Of a DNA stretch of 64,000 nucleotides, positions 17,827 to 25,894 are shown in pieces. The translations under genes and the position numbers were made by a program. The number at the start of each line of letters is the position of its first letter. Within the stretch, counting starts at the first letter, position 1. The notes under the pieces are model-generated. The model saw nothing but the letters and a program-made list of their open reading frames with translations. It searched no databases and was not told where the DNA came from. The stretch comes from Schauerella fraxinea (GTDB lineage Bacteria > Pseudomonadota > Gammaproteobacteria > Burkholderiales > Burkholderiaceae_B). The stretch covers positions 2,586,554 through 2,650,553 of the forward strand of contig JAVDKL010000001.1 of the NCBI GenBank assembly GCA_030849965.1. The letters run 5' to 3'.

Positions 17827-20757
17827 ATGCTCGACTTCACAGCCGACCAGATGCGCATGCACCGTCATGCGGCCGACAAATCCCAGGCGCTGGCGCAGAT
17901 GGCCGAAGCGATGACGGCCGATGGCCTGACCGACGCGGGCTATCTGCTCGGCATGCAAACGCGGGAAACCCAGGGCGCCACCTATCTGGGACAAGGCGTG
18001 GCCATTCCCCACGGCACACCGGATTCGCGCGCCAGCGTGCGAATCACCGGCGTGCGCATCCTGCAATTTCCCGACGGCGTGGACTGGGGCGATGGCCAGA
18101 TCGTCTATCTGGCCGTGGGCATCGCCGCGCAGTCGGACGAGCACCTGGGCATTCTGCAAATGCTCACGCGCGCGCTTTCCAATGAGTCGCTTGAAAGTGC
18201 GTTGCGCGCCGCGCGCGATGCAGACGCCGTCGTGGCGTTGCTCAAAGGCGGCCCCGCGGCGCTCATGCTGGACGAAAGCCTGATTGCGCTGGGCGTGCCC
18301 GCAACCGATCTCGAAGAACTCGTGTGGGCCGGCGCCCGCCTGCTGAAGCACGCCGCGTGTGCGTCCGCGGGATTTGCCAGTGCGCTGATGACCAAAACGC
18401 CGTTGCCCATGGGCGATGGGCTGTGGTGGCTGGACAGCGACATCGACGTGTCGCGCCCAGGGCTGGCCTTCGTTACGCCGCAAGATCGCGTGGCCATCGA
18501 TGGGGAAGCGGTGCGCGGGCTTTTCTGCCTGGCCAGCATGGGCGAGTCGCATACGGCCGTCGTCGTGCGGCTGTGCGATCTGCTGGCTGCCGGCCAAGGC
18601 GATCAACTGCTCGATCAAACCGACCCCCGCAACGTGGCCCGCACGTTGGGCGCCGAGCAAGCGCCCGACTGGCCCCAGGCCCGCGTGCGTCTGCCCAATC
18701 CCTTGGGCTTGCACGCTCGCCCCGCCAATCAACTGGCCCGCATCGCCAAGGCGTTCGAAGGCGACGTTCGCGTACGGTTGGCCGGTGGCCACGCCGCGGT
18801 ATCGGCCAAGAGTTTGAGCCGTCTGCTCAGCCTGGGCGCACGCCGTGGACAAACGCTGGTGTTCAGCGCCGAGCCCGCCGTCGCGCAAACCGCCCTGCCG
18901 GCGCTGGTCGCCGCGGTCGAACAAGGTTTGGGCGAAGCCTTCGATCCCCTGCCACCGATCGTCGATGCCGATGAGGCTGCGGCCGACGACCCTGCGTTCG
19001 ACGGCACACAGGCAACCGATCCAGCGGCCGCGCCTGCCGCCAAGCCCGTCCTCGCGGCACCTGCCGCCCCGGCATCGGGTGTGGAACATCGGGGCGTGCC
19101 GGCCTCCCCCGGCATCGCCAGCGGCCCCGCCTATCTGGCAGTCGCGCCCACCTTCGTGTATCCACCCCAGGGCGAGTCGCCCGCGCATGAAAACGCACGG
19201 CTCGATGCCGCCCTGGTCACGGTGCGCACAGACCTCGCCACCTGGCTCGAACACTGCAAGTCCGAGGATATCCGCGGCATCTTTACCGCGCACCTCGAAA
19301 TGCTGGACGATCCCGATCTGCGCGAGCGCGCGGGTGCGCACATCAAGAAAGGCGCAAGCGCCGAGGCGGCTTGGGCCAACGTCATCCAGGACGCCGCCGC
19401 CGAACAGGAAGCGCTGAAGGATGCCCTGCTTGCCGAACGCGCCGCCGACCTGCGCGATATCGGGCGCCGCGTGCTCGCGCGGCTCTGCGGCATCGAGACC
19501 CCGCCCGAGCCCGATACGCCTTACGTATTGATCATGACGGAAGTGGGTCCTTCCGATGTGGCGCGACTCGACGCCACGCGCGTTGCCGGCATCCTGACCG
19601 CGCGCGGCGGATCCACTTCGCACAGCGCCATCGTGGCCCGCTCGCTGGGCATTGCCGCCATCGTGGGCGCAGGCGACGGCGTATTGGCGCTCACGCCCGA
19701 TATACCCATCCTGATCGATGGCGAACGCGGCACGTTCACCATCGCGCCCGACGCCGACGCATTGGAACGCGCCGTCGCACAGCGCGCGCAACGTCAGGTG
19801 CGTCAGACGCGCGCTGATGCGCATAGTCAGGAAGCCGCTCGCACGCTCGACGGCCATCAGGTCGAGATCTGCGTCAACCTGGGTAACACCGCATCCGGCG
19901 CCGCCGCCGTGGCCGCGGGCGCCGAAGGCGTGGGATTGCTGCGCACCGAATTTCTGTTCATGGCGCAAGACCGCGAGCCCACGCACGACGAGCAGGTCGC
20001 GTCCTACGGTCGTCTCTTCGATGACTTCGACGGCCGTCCCCTCGTGGTGCGCACGCTGGATGTGGGCGGCGACAAGCCCCTGTCGTACTGGCCGATGCCC
20101 CATGAAGACAACCCATTTCTCGGCCTGCGCGGCATCCGTTTGAGCCTCACGCGCCCCGAGGTGCTCGAAGCCCAATTGCGAGCGCTGTTGCAAGCTGCGC
20201 GCGGCCGCCCCTTGCGCATCATGTTTCCGATGGTGGGCGACCTGTTCGAATGGCGTGCAGCGCGCGCCATGGTCGATCGCGCCATCGCCGAAGCCGGTCC
20301 CCAATCGGCTGTCGACCTGCAAGTGGGCATCATGATCGAGGTGCCCGCAGCCGTGCTCATTGCCGAGCACTTCGCGCAGGAAGTCGATTTTTTCAGTATC
20401 GGTACCAACGACCTCACGCAATACACCCTGGCGATCGATCGCGGTCATCCCCAGCTTTCGGCGCAAGCCGATGGCTTGCACCCGGCCGTGTTGCGGCTGA
20501 TCGATGCCACCGTGCGCGCCGCCCATGCCCATGGCAAGTGGGTGGGCGTGTGCGGCGAGTTGGCCGGCGATACACAAGCCGTACCGATCCTTGTGGGACT
20601 CGGCGTGGACGAATTGAGCATGTCCACTTCCGCCATCGCACGCGTGAAAGCCGACATCCGCGAGATGCGGCGCGACGATGCGATGGCATTGGCGCAGCGC
20701 GCGCTGGCGGCGCCCTCGGCGCAAGCCGTGCGTGCGCTGGTCGCTGGAGACGCGTGA
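17827..20757 (+). CDS. fruB: FruB, fused PTS EIIA(Fru)-HPr-Enzyme I
   Basis: A 976-residue multiphosphoryl transfer protein. EIIA-Fru occupies about residues 1-145 with phospho-His62 (GVAIPHGT). A linker region follows. HPr spans about 280-370 with His296 (GLHARPA) and the SAKSLSRLLSLGA segment. An Ala/Pro-rich linker leads to Enzyme I from about residue 420, with His599 (GGSTSHSAIVARSLG) and the PEP-site sequences LLRTEFLFM and GVCGELAGD. It carries phosphate from PEP to FruA for fructose uptake. The start is preceded by CCAGGAGAC. It overlaps fruK by one base. Confidence 0.96.
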   Translation: MLDFTADQMRMHRHAADKSQALAQMAEAMTADGLTDAGYLLGMQTRETQGATYLGQGVAIPHGTPDSRASVRITGVRILQFPDGVDWGDGQIVYLAVGIAAQSDEHLGILQMLTRALSNESLESALRAARDADAVVALLKGGPAALMLDESLIALGVPATDLEELVWAGARLLKHAACASAGFASALMTKTPLPMGDGLWWLDSDIDVSRPGLAFVTPQDRVAIDGEAVRGLFCLASMGESHTAVVVRLCDLLAAGQGDQLLDQTDPRNVARTLGAEQAPDWPQARVRLPNPLGLHARPANQLARIAKAFEGDVRVRLAGGHAAVSAKSLSRLLSLGARRGQTLVFSAEPAVAQTALPALVAAVEQGLGEAFDPLPPIVDADEAAADDPAFDGTQATDPAAAPAAKPVLAAPAAPASGVEHRGVPASPGIASGPAYLAVAPTFVYPPQGESPAHENARLDAALVTVRTDLATWLEHCKSEDIRGIFTAHLEMLDDPDLRERAGAHIKKGASAEAAWANVIQDAAAEQEALKDALLAERAADLRDIGRRVLARLCGIETPPEPDTPYVLIMTEVGPSDVARLDATRVAGILTARGGSTSHSAIVARSLGIAAIVGAGDGVLALTPDIPILIDGERGTFTIAPDADALERAVAQRAQRQVRQTRADAHSQEAARTLDGHQVEICVNLGNTASGAAAVAAGAEGVGLLRTEFLFMAQDREPTHDEQVASYGRLFDDFDGRPLVVRTLDVGGDKPLSYWPMPHEDNPFLGLRGIRLSLTRPEVLEAQLRALLQAARGRPLRIMFPMVGDLFEWRAARAMVDRAIAEAGPQSAVDLQVGIMIEVPAAVLIAEHFAQEVDFFSIGTNDLTQYTLAIDRGHPQLSAQADGLHPAVLRLIDATVRAAHAHGKWVGVCGELAGDTQAVPILVGLGVDELSMSTSAIARVKADIREMRRDDAMALAQRALAAPSAQAVRALVAGDA

Positions 20758-21827
20758 TGGCCCGCATGCTCACCGTGACGCTCAATCCCGCCATCGATAT
20801 GACGATGACGGTAAGCGCCCTGATCCCGGGCGAGGTGCATCGGGTGCGCGAGGTTGCCACCCACGCCGCCGGCAAAGGCATCAATGTGGCGCAAGCGCTT
20901 GGCGATCTCGGCCATACGCTCACAGTCACGGGATTTCTGGGCCGGGATAACGCTGCGATGTTCGAGCAGTTGTTTGCGCGGCGCGGCTGGCGCGACGCCT
21001 TCATCCGCGTGCCCGGCGAGACGCGCTGCAATGTAAAAGTGGTCGAACGTCGTGCGCCTGGCGAAGGCCCGATCGACAACGTTGACCACGTCGCAGCCCT
21101 CGGCGCACACGCCGATGATGGCGCCCCGGCAATGCCGGGCGACCTACCCACCCAAGGCCGAAATACCGATCTCAATAGTCCCGGTTTCGAGGTCGACGCC
21201 AGGCAGGCCGCACAGTTGGCCGACGAGCTATGCGCCCTTGCACCGGACCATGACGCGATCGTCTTCGCGGGCAGCTTGCCACGCGGCATCGATGCTGCAT
21301 GGCTCACCACGTTGCTTGCCCGTCTCAAACCCCTCAATCCCCACATCGCCGTCGACACCAGCGGTGCGGCCTTGGCCGCCGTGCTTGCCACGCACCCGTG
21401 GCTGGTCAAACCCAACGTTGAAGAGTTGGTCGCCGCGCTGAGATTGCCGACGCACGACCGCGCCGCCTGGCAGACCGCCGCAGCGCGCCTGGTGCATGAC
21501 GGCGTGGCCAACGTCGTCGTCTCCGATGGCGCAGCCGGGGTAACGTGGTTGACCGCAGCCGGTGGCTGGCACGCCGTGCCGCCCAAGGTCGACGTGCGCA
21601 GCACCGTGGGTGCCGGCGACACGCTCTTGGCCGGCATGGTGCACGCGCTCACCCAGCGTCTTCCGCCTCAAGACACATTGCGTCTGGCCGCAGCCTGCGG
21701 CACGTATGCCGTGACGCAGGTCGGGTTCGGCCTGCCGGACATTCCCGCCCTGCATCGCATCGAACACAACGTCGTCGTATCGGCGATCGATTCAACACCA
21801 TCGACAACATGGACGAGACAACCATGA
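20757..21827 (+). CDS. fruK: 1-phosphofructokinase
   Basis: 356 residues of the PfkB family, somewhat longer than the usual ~315. The substrate-binding start is TLNPAIDMTMTV with the AAGKGINVAQAL motif, and the C-terminal ATP/catalytic motif is STVGAGDTLLAG. A poorly conserved Asp/Pro/Gly-rich stretch around residues 115-145 looks like an inserted loop and accounts for most of the extra length. The enzyme converts fructose 1-phosphate to fructose 1,6-bisphosphate. The start overlaps the fruB stop, and its own stop overlaps fruA, so all three are translationally coupled. Confidence 0.94.
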   Translation: MARMLTVTLNPAIDMTMTVSALIPGEVHRVREVATHAAGKGINVAQALGDLGHTLTVTGFLGRDNAAMFEQLFARRGWRDAFIRVPGETRCNVKVVERRAPGEGPIDNVDHVAALGAHADDGAPAMPGDLPTQGRNTDLNSPGFEVDARQAAQLADELCALAPDHDAIVFAGSLPRGIDAAWLTTLLARLKPLNPHIAVDTSGAALAAVLATHPWLVKPNVEELVAALRLPTHDRAAWQTAAARLVHDGVANVVVSDGAAGVTWLTAAGGWHAVPPKVDVRSTVGAGDTLLAGMVHALTQRLPPQDTLRLAAACGTYAVTQVGFGLPDIPALHRIEHNVVVSAIDSTPSTTWTRQP

Positions 21828-23599
21828 ATATCGTCATCGTATCCGCGGGCCCCGACGGCGAGATTGCCAACGGCATCACCGCGCGCTTGTTGCATGCCGC
21901 CGCGCAACGGCTTGGATGGCAATCGGCTTTCGAGGTGCGCGCAGCGCATCAAAGCACGGCGCGCACGCCGCTGAATGTCGCCGATATCGACGCCGCCGAC
22001 TGGGTGCTCTACGTCGGCACCCCCGCCGATCGGCAAGGCGCGCTGGCGGGTAAAGCCAGCGTATCCGCAGCGCCTGCCGATGCGTTGAAAGATCCTGCTG
22101 CTTTCTTGCAAGCGGCTGCAGGGCGCGCTCACGTTGCGCCCACCGGCATCGGGGATGGCAATGACGATGGCGTCCGTTCGCAAGCGGCATCGGCCGCAAG
22201 CGCGGCACCCCGCATCGTCGCCATCACCGCCTGCCCCACCGGCGTGGCGCACACGTTCATGGCCGCCGAAGCATTGCAGCAGGCTGCACGCGAAAACGGT
22301 ATCCAGTTGGCGGTGGAAACACGCGGTTCAGTCGGCGCGCGCAATCCATTGACGCCCGAAGATATCGAAGCCGCCGATGTGGTGTTGCTCGCCGTGGACA
22401 TCGAGGTCGATACCGCGCGGTTTGCGGGTAAACGGATCTATCGCTGCAAGACGGGCGTGGCGCTGAAAGACGGCGCGGGCACCCTCAAGCGTGCGTTGGC
22501 GGAAGGTCGCGTAAGCGAACCTGCCGCGGGCGGCGCGCAAGCGTCGGAAGGCGCGCGCAACACGCCTGAGACGCGCGAAGGCTTGGGACTTTACAAGCAC
22601 CTGCTCACCGGCGTGTCGTACATGCTGCCGATGGTGGTTGCGGGCGGCTTGCTGATTGCATTGTCGTTCGTGTTCGGCATCGAAGCCTTCAAGGAACCCG
22701 GCACGTTGGCCGCGGCGCTCAAGCAGACGGGCGACGCGGCATTCTTGCTGATGATTCCGGTGCTGGCAGGCTACATCGCCTATTCCATCGCCGACCGGCC
22801 CGGGCTTGCGCCGGGGATGATCGGCGGCGCATTGGCCGGTAGCCTGGGCGCCGGTTTCATCGGCGGCATCCTGGCGGGCTTTATCGGCGGCTATTGCGCC
22901 AAGCTCATCAGCAAGCACCTGCATCTGCCGGCAAGCATCGAGGCGCTCAAGCCGATCCTGATCATTCCGTTGGTGGCCAGCCTGATCACCGGCATGGTGA
23001 TGATCTATCTGGTGGGTGGGCAGGTCGCCCTCATCCTGGCGTCGCTCACCGCGTTCTTGAACAACATGGGCACCACCAACGCGATCGCGCTGGGCGTGCT
23101 GCTGGGCGCCATGATGTGCATCGACCTGGGCGGGCCCATCAACAAGGCTGCCTATGCGTTCACGGTGGGATTGCTGGCCTCCAACGTTCATGGCCCCATG
23201 GCCGTGACGATGGCCGCCGGCATGGTGCCCCCGATCGGAATGGCGCTCGCCACCCTGATTGCCAAGCGCAAGTTCGACACGCGCGAACGCGAGGCCGGCA
23301 AGGCCGCCGGCATTCTGGGGATGTGCTTCATCTCGGAAGGCGCCATTCCGTTCGCGGCAAAAGACCCCCTGCGTGTGATCCCTGCCAGTGTCATCGGGGG
23401 CATCGTCACGGGTGCCCTGGTGGCCTGGGCAGGCTGTCGCCTGGTCGCTCCGCACGGCGGGTTCTTCGTGCTGCTGATTCCGGGGGCGATGAACCGGCCG
23501 TGGATGTATATCCTCGCCATCCTTGCGGGCAGCGTTGTGACGGCATTGATCTACGCGGTGATCAAACGGGCGCCGGCGCAGGTCGCGGCGGCGGCGTGA
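21824..23599 (+). CDS. fruA: FruA, fructose PTS EIIB'BC permease
   Basis: 591 residues. An N-terminal IIB'-like domain (residues 1-100) lacks the phospho-cysteine, having VSAGPDGEIANG where an active domain has ACPTGVAHT. The active IIB domain follows with Cys137 (TACPTGVAHTFMAAEAL). The IIC membrane domain spans about 245-590 with multiple helices (HLLTGVSYMLPMVVAGGLLIAL...GTTNAIALGVLLGAMMCIDLGGPINKAAYAF). The chosen ATG overlaps the fruK stop by ATGA; an in-frame ATG 15 bp upstream is possible. It imports and phosphorylates fructose at C1. Confidence 0.94.
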   Translation: MNIVIVSAGPDGEIANGITARLLHAAAQRLGWQSAFEVRAAHQSTARTPLNVADIDAADWVLYVGTPADRQGALAGKASVSAAPADALKDPAAFLQAAAGRAHVAPTGIGDGNDDGVRSQAASAASAAPRIVAITACPTGVAHTFMAAEALQQAARENGIQLAVETRGSVGARNPLTPEDIEAADVVLLAVDIEVDTARFAGKRIYRCKTGVALKDGAGTLKRALAEGRVSEPAAGGAQASEGARNTPETREGLGLYKHLLTGVSYMLPMVVAGGLLIALSFVFGIEAFKEPGTLAAALKQTGDAAFLLMIPVLAGYIAYSIADRPGLAPGMIGGALAGSLGAGFIGGILAGFIGGYCAKLISKHLHLPASIEALKPILIIPLVASLITGMVMIYLVGGQVALILASLTAFLNNMGTTNAIALGVLLGAMMCIDLGGPINKAAYAFTVGLLASNVHGPMAVTMAAGMVPPIGMALATLIAKRKFDTREREAGKAAGILGMCFISEGAIPFAAKDPLRVIPASVIGGIVTGALVAWAGCRLVAPHGGFFVLLIPGAMNRPWMYILAILAGSVVTALIYAVIKRAPAQVAAAA

Positions 23600-23603
23600 G
23601 TCG

Positions 23604-24599
23604 TCACACCTGCCATTGCGCAGGCACCCATGCGTAAGCATGATAGAGTTTGAGCATGCGGCCCAGGCCTGGGAAGGGATAGTGAAAGCCGAGCACGAGC
23701 ATGCGCTCGCTCGCCGCGCGATCGAATATCCGTTGCCGCGCCGCCTGTGCCGTTTCCTTATCGCGATCGGGGCCGGGCAACCAGGCGTTGTCGATATTGA
23801 CCACAGGGTGATAAGCAAGGTCGGCCGTCAATAGCAGTTGCGCATCGCCGGAGTGGACCAGGAAGGTGGCCATGCCTGGCGTGTGCCCCCCAGCCACCAG
23901 GGTGGTCAAGCCAGGGACGATTTCCGTTCCGGCTTCGTAGAGTTCGACATCCTTGGCAATCGGTTCGACGCTACGTTTAATGGCAGCACCGAAGCGGCGC
24001 CGAAAATCCTCCGGCACGGGCATGTAGGACAAATCCGGCTCACCGCGTACAAAAAAGTCCCAATCGGCGCGGGGTGCGAACACAGTCGCTCGAGGAAAGG
24101 CCTTGCTCCCATCCGCCGCGCGAAGGTTGCCGACATGATCGGGATGCGTGTGAGAGACGACAATCACATCAATATCGTCTGGGCGCAAGCCAAGCGCAGT
24201 CAGATTGGCGAATATCTTCCCGCCATGCAGACCCATCGTCTGACCCGCTCCCGCTTCAAGCAAGATGCGACGTCCGCCTGTCTCGATAAGCAACGTATTA
24301 AGATTGAGCGTCAAATAGTCCGACGGCAAAAACGCTTGCCTCAGCGCTTCGCTCAACTCCAGTTCCGGCGCATCGCTCGCATAAATTCTAGGCGGGCCGC
24401 CGATCGTGCCATCGCTCACGACCGTCGCCTTGATATCGCCGACACGAAAGTGATAGTTGCCTGCGTTCGACACTGACATAGCGGCACTTTGCGCCTGCAC
24501 CGGCGCATCGAACGCGCGGCCCAATGCGAGGCCGGACACGCCGGCGACGGCGGAAAGCATCACCTTGCGGCGATTGATCGACAAAAGCTGTTTGTGCAT
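23604..24599 (-). CDS. Tat-type exported metallo-beta-lactamase-fold hydrolase
   Basis: 331 residues. The N-terminus holds a twin-arginine-like signal (INRRKVMLSAVAGVSGLALG, cleavage near AQA). The zinc motif is HTHPDH at residues 150-155, with later ligands in AGGHTPGMA, LTADLAYHP and LGFHYPFPG. This is the arrangement of lactonase/arylsulfatase-like MBL-fold enzymes. The substrate is unknown; lactones or other esters are possible. It is divergent from a LysR gene with 281 bp between them, and that regulator is the natural candidate for its control. Confidence 0.85.
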   Translation of the reverse strand: MHKQLLSINRRKVMLSAVAGVSGLALGRAFDAPVQAQSAAMSVSNAGNYHFRVGDIKATVVSDGTIGGPPRIYASDAPELELSEALRQAFLPSDYLTLNLNTLLIETGGRRILLEAGAGQTMGLHGGKIFANLTALGLRPDDIDVIVVSHTHPDHVGNLRAADGSKAFPRATVFAPRADWDFFVRGEPDLSYMPVPEDFRRRFGAAIKRSVEPIAKDVELYEAGTEIVPGLTTLVAGGHTPGMATFLVHSGDAQLLLTADLAYHPVVNIDNAWLPGPDRDKETAQAARQRIFDRAASERMLVLGFHYPFPGLGRMLKLYHAYAWVPAQWQV

Positions 24600-24880
24600 C
24601 AGGTTTCTCCGATTTCAAGGAAGGCATCAGGTGAGCGCGGCGACGGACGGCGCGTTGACATGTGTCGCGGCACCTTCGCCATCCCCGCGGCATGCGATCG
24701 CCATGACCGCGGCACGGCGTCATGCCGTGTCGCGCTGTGGCGTGCGGTGTCATGCTGTACGGTGTCGCTTACTGCAATGCGGTGCGTCGACGCTCACCGT
24801 CACTTGCATGCACTATGACAGTGGCAACCTGCATTGATAAGATGCCTAACCCTTAACGAATCGATGAGCAGAACTGCGCA
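24600..24880. other. Divergent intergenic region of the MBL-fold gene and LysR gene
   Basis: 281 bp without a credible gene. It must hold the two divergent promoters. The centre is rich in short GTGTC/CATGC repeats without clear periodicity. I found no convincing terminator or RNA gene. Confidence 0.5.
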
Positions 24881-25810
24881 ATGGCACAGCTTCGACTTGA
24901 TAGCCTCGAGATTTTCGCCACGATCGTGCGCTGCGGCAGCTTTCGCGCGGCGGCCAGTGAGCGCGGCATATCGTCCTCGGCGTTGAGCCAAAGCATGAAT
25001 GCGCTCGAGACCGCTTTGGGCATACGGTTGCTCAATCGAACGACCCGCAGCGTGGCGCCCACCGAGGCCGGTGCACGTCTGCTCGATCGGCTGGCGCCTG
25101 CGCTGCGCGACATCCATGTGGCGGTCAATGACCTGGATCAGTTGCGCGCCAGTCCCTCGGGCACCTTGAGGATCAATGCGCCCGGACCCGCGGTCGATCA
25201 TGTGCTGTGCCCGCTCGTTTTCGACTTCATGCAGGTTCATCCCGACGTCAAGATCGAACTGGTCAGCGATGCCGCCATGGTGGATATCGTCGAGCAGGGA
25301 TTCGATGCAGGGGTACGGTTCGGCAAGCAACTCGCGCAAGACATGATCGCGATGCCATTGGGACCGCCGTTGCGTTATGCCATCGTCGCTTCGCCGCAAT
25401 ATCTGCAGCGCCGCGGCGTGCCTGTGGTGCCCGATGAGCTCGCCGCGCACGATGCGATCCGCCGTCGGTTTCCCGGCGGCACGCTCGTCTCATGGGCGTT
25501 TGAGAAAGACGGTACGTCGTTGACCCTCGTACCGGAGGGTCGCCTCACCCTGAGCTCGGCGCATCAGGAACTTCAGGCGGCATTAGCCGGTCAGGGCGTG
25601 GCCCATCTGCTTGAGGATTACGTCGGCGAGCCGGTACGCGAGGGCAAACTGGTGCGGCTATTGGAAGACTGGAGCCCCACCTTGCCCTGCTGGTACCTCT
25701 ATTATCCGAATCGGCGTCACGCCAGCGCCGCGATGAGCGCGTTTCTGGAGCATGTGCGTAGTGCCTACGGCCATCAGCACACGGCCGACGCCGAAGCGCC
25801 GGCCGCCTGA
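24881..25810 (+). CDS. LysR-family transcriptional regulator
   Basis: 309 residues. The helix-turn-helix is LRLDSLEIFATIVRCGSFRAAASERGISSSALSQSMNALETALGIRLLNRTTRSVAPTEAG in spread form; the effector domain contains VDIVEQGFDAGVRFGKQLAQDMIAMPLG, typical of the DsdC/CrgA-like subgroup. The start ATG at 24881 follows GATGAGCAGAAC. It probably controls the divergent MBL-fold gene. The effector is unknown. Confidence 0.9.
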   Translation: MAQLRLDSLEIFATIVRCGSFRAAASERGISSSALSQSMNALETALGIRLLNRTTRSVAPTEAGARLLDRLAPALRDIHVAVNDLDQLRASPSGTLRINAPGPAVDHVLCPLVFDFMQVHPDVKIELVSDAAMVDIVEQGFDAGVRFGKQLAQDMIAMPLGPPLRYAIVASPQYLQRRGVPVVPDELAAHDAIRRRFPGGTLVSWAFEKDGTSLTLVPEGRLTLSSAHQELQAALAGQGVAHLLEDYVGEPVREGKLVRLLEDWSPTLPCWYLYYPNRRHASAAMSAFLEHVRSAYGHQHTADAEAPAA

Positions 25811-25894
25811 GTCAATCAAGCCACCTCAGTCACCCAAGTCGCGTACGTTGCGAAAGTCGCGTCACCGATTCCAGCCGTGTGCCGGGGCCCCGCG

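Noticed and set aside
17716-20724. A ~1000-codon open frame on the minus strand opposite fruB
   Set aside because: It mirrors the codon structure of fruB in a GC-rich genome, and its translation shows no recognisable domain and an Arg/His/Gln-rich shadow composition.
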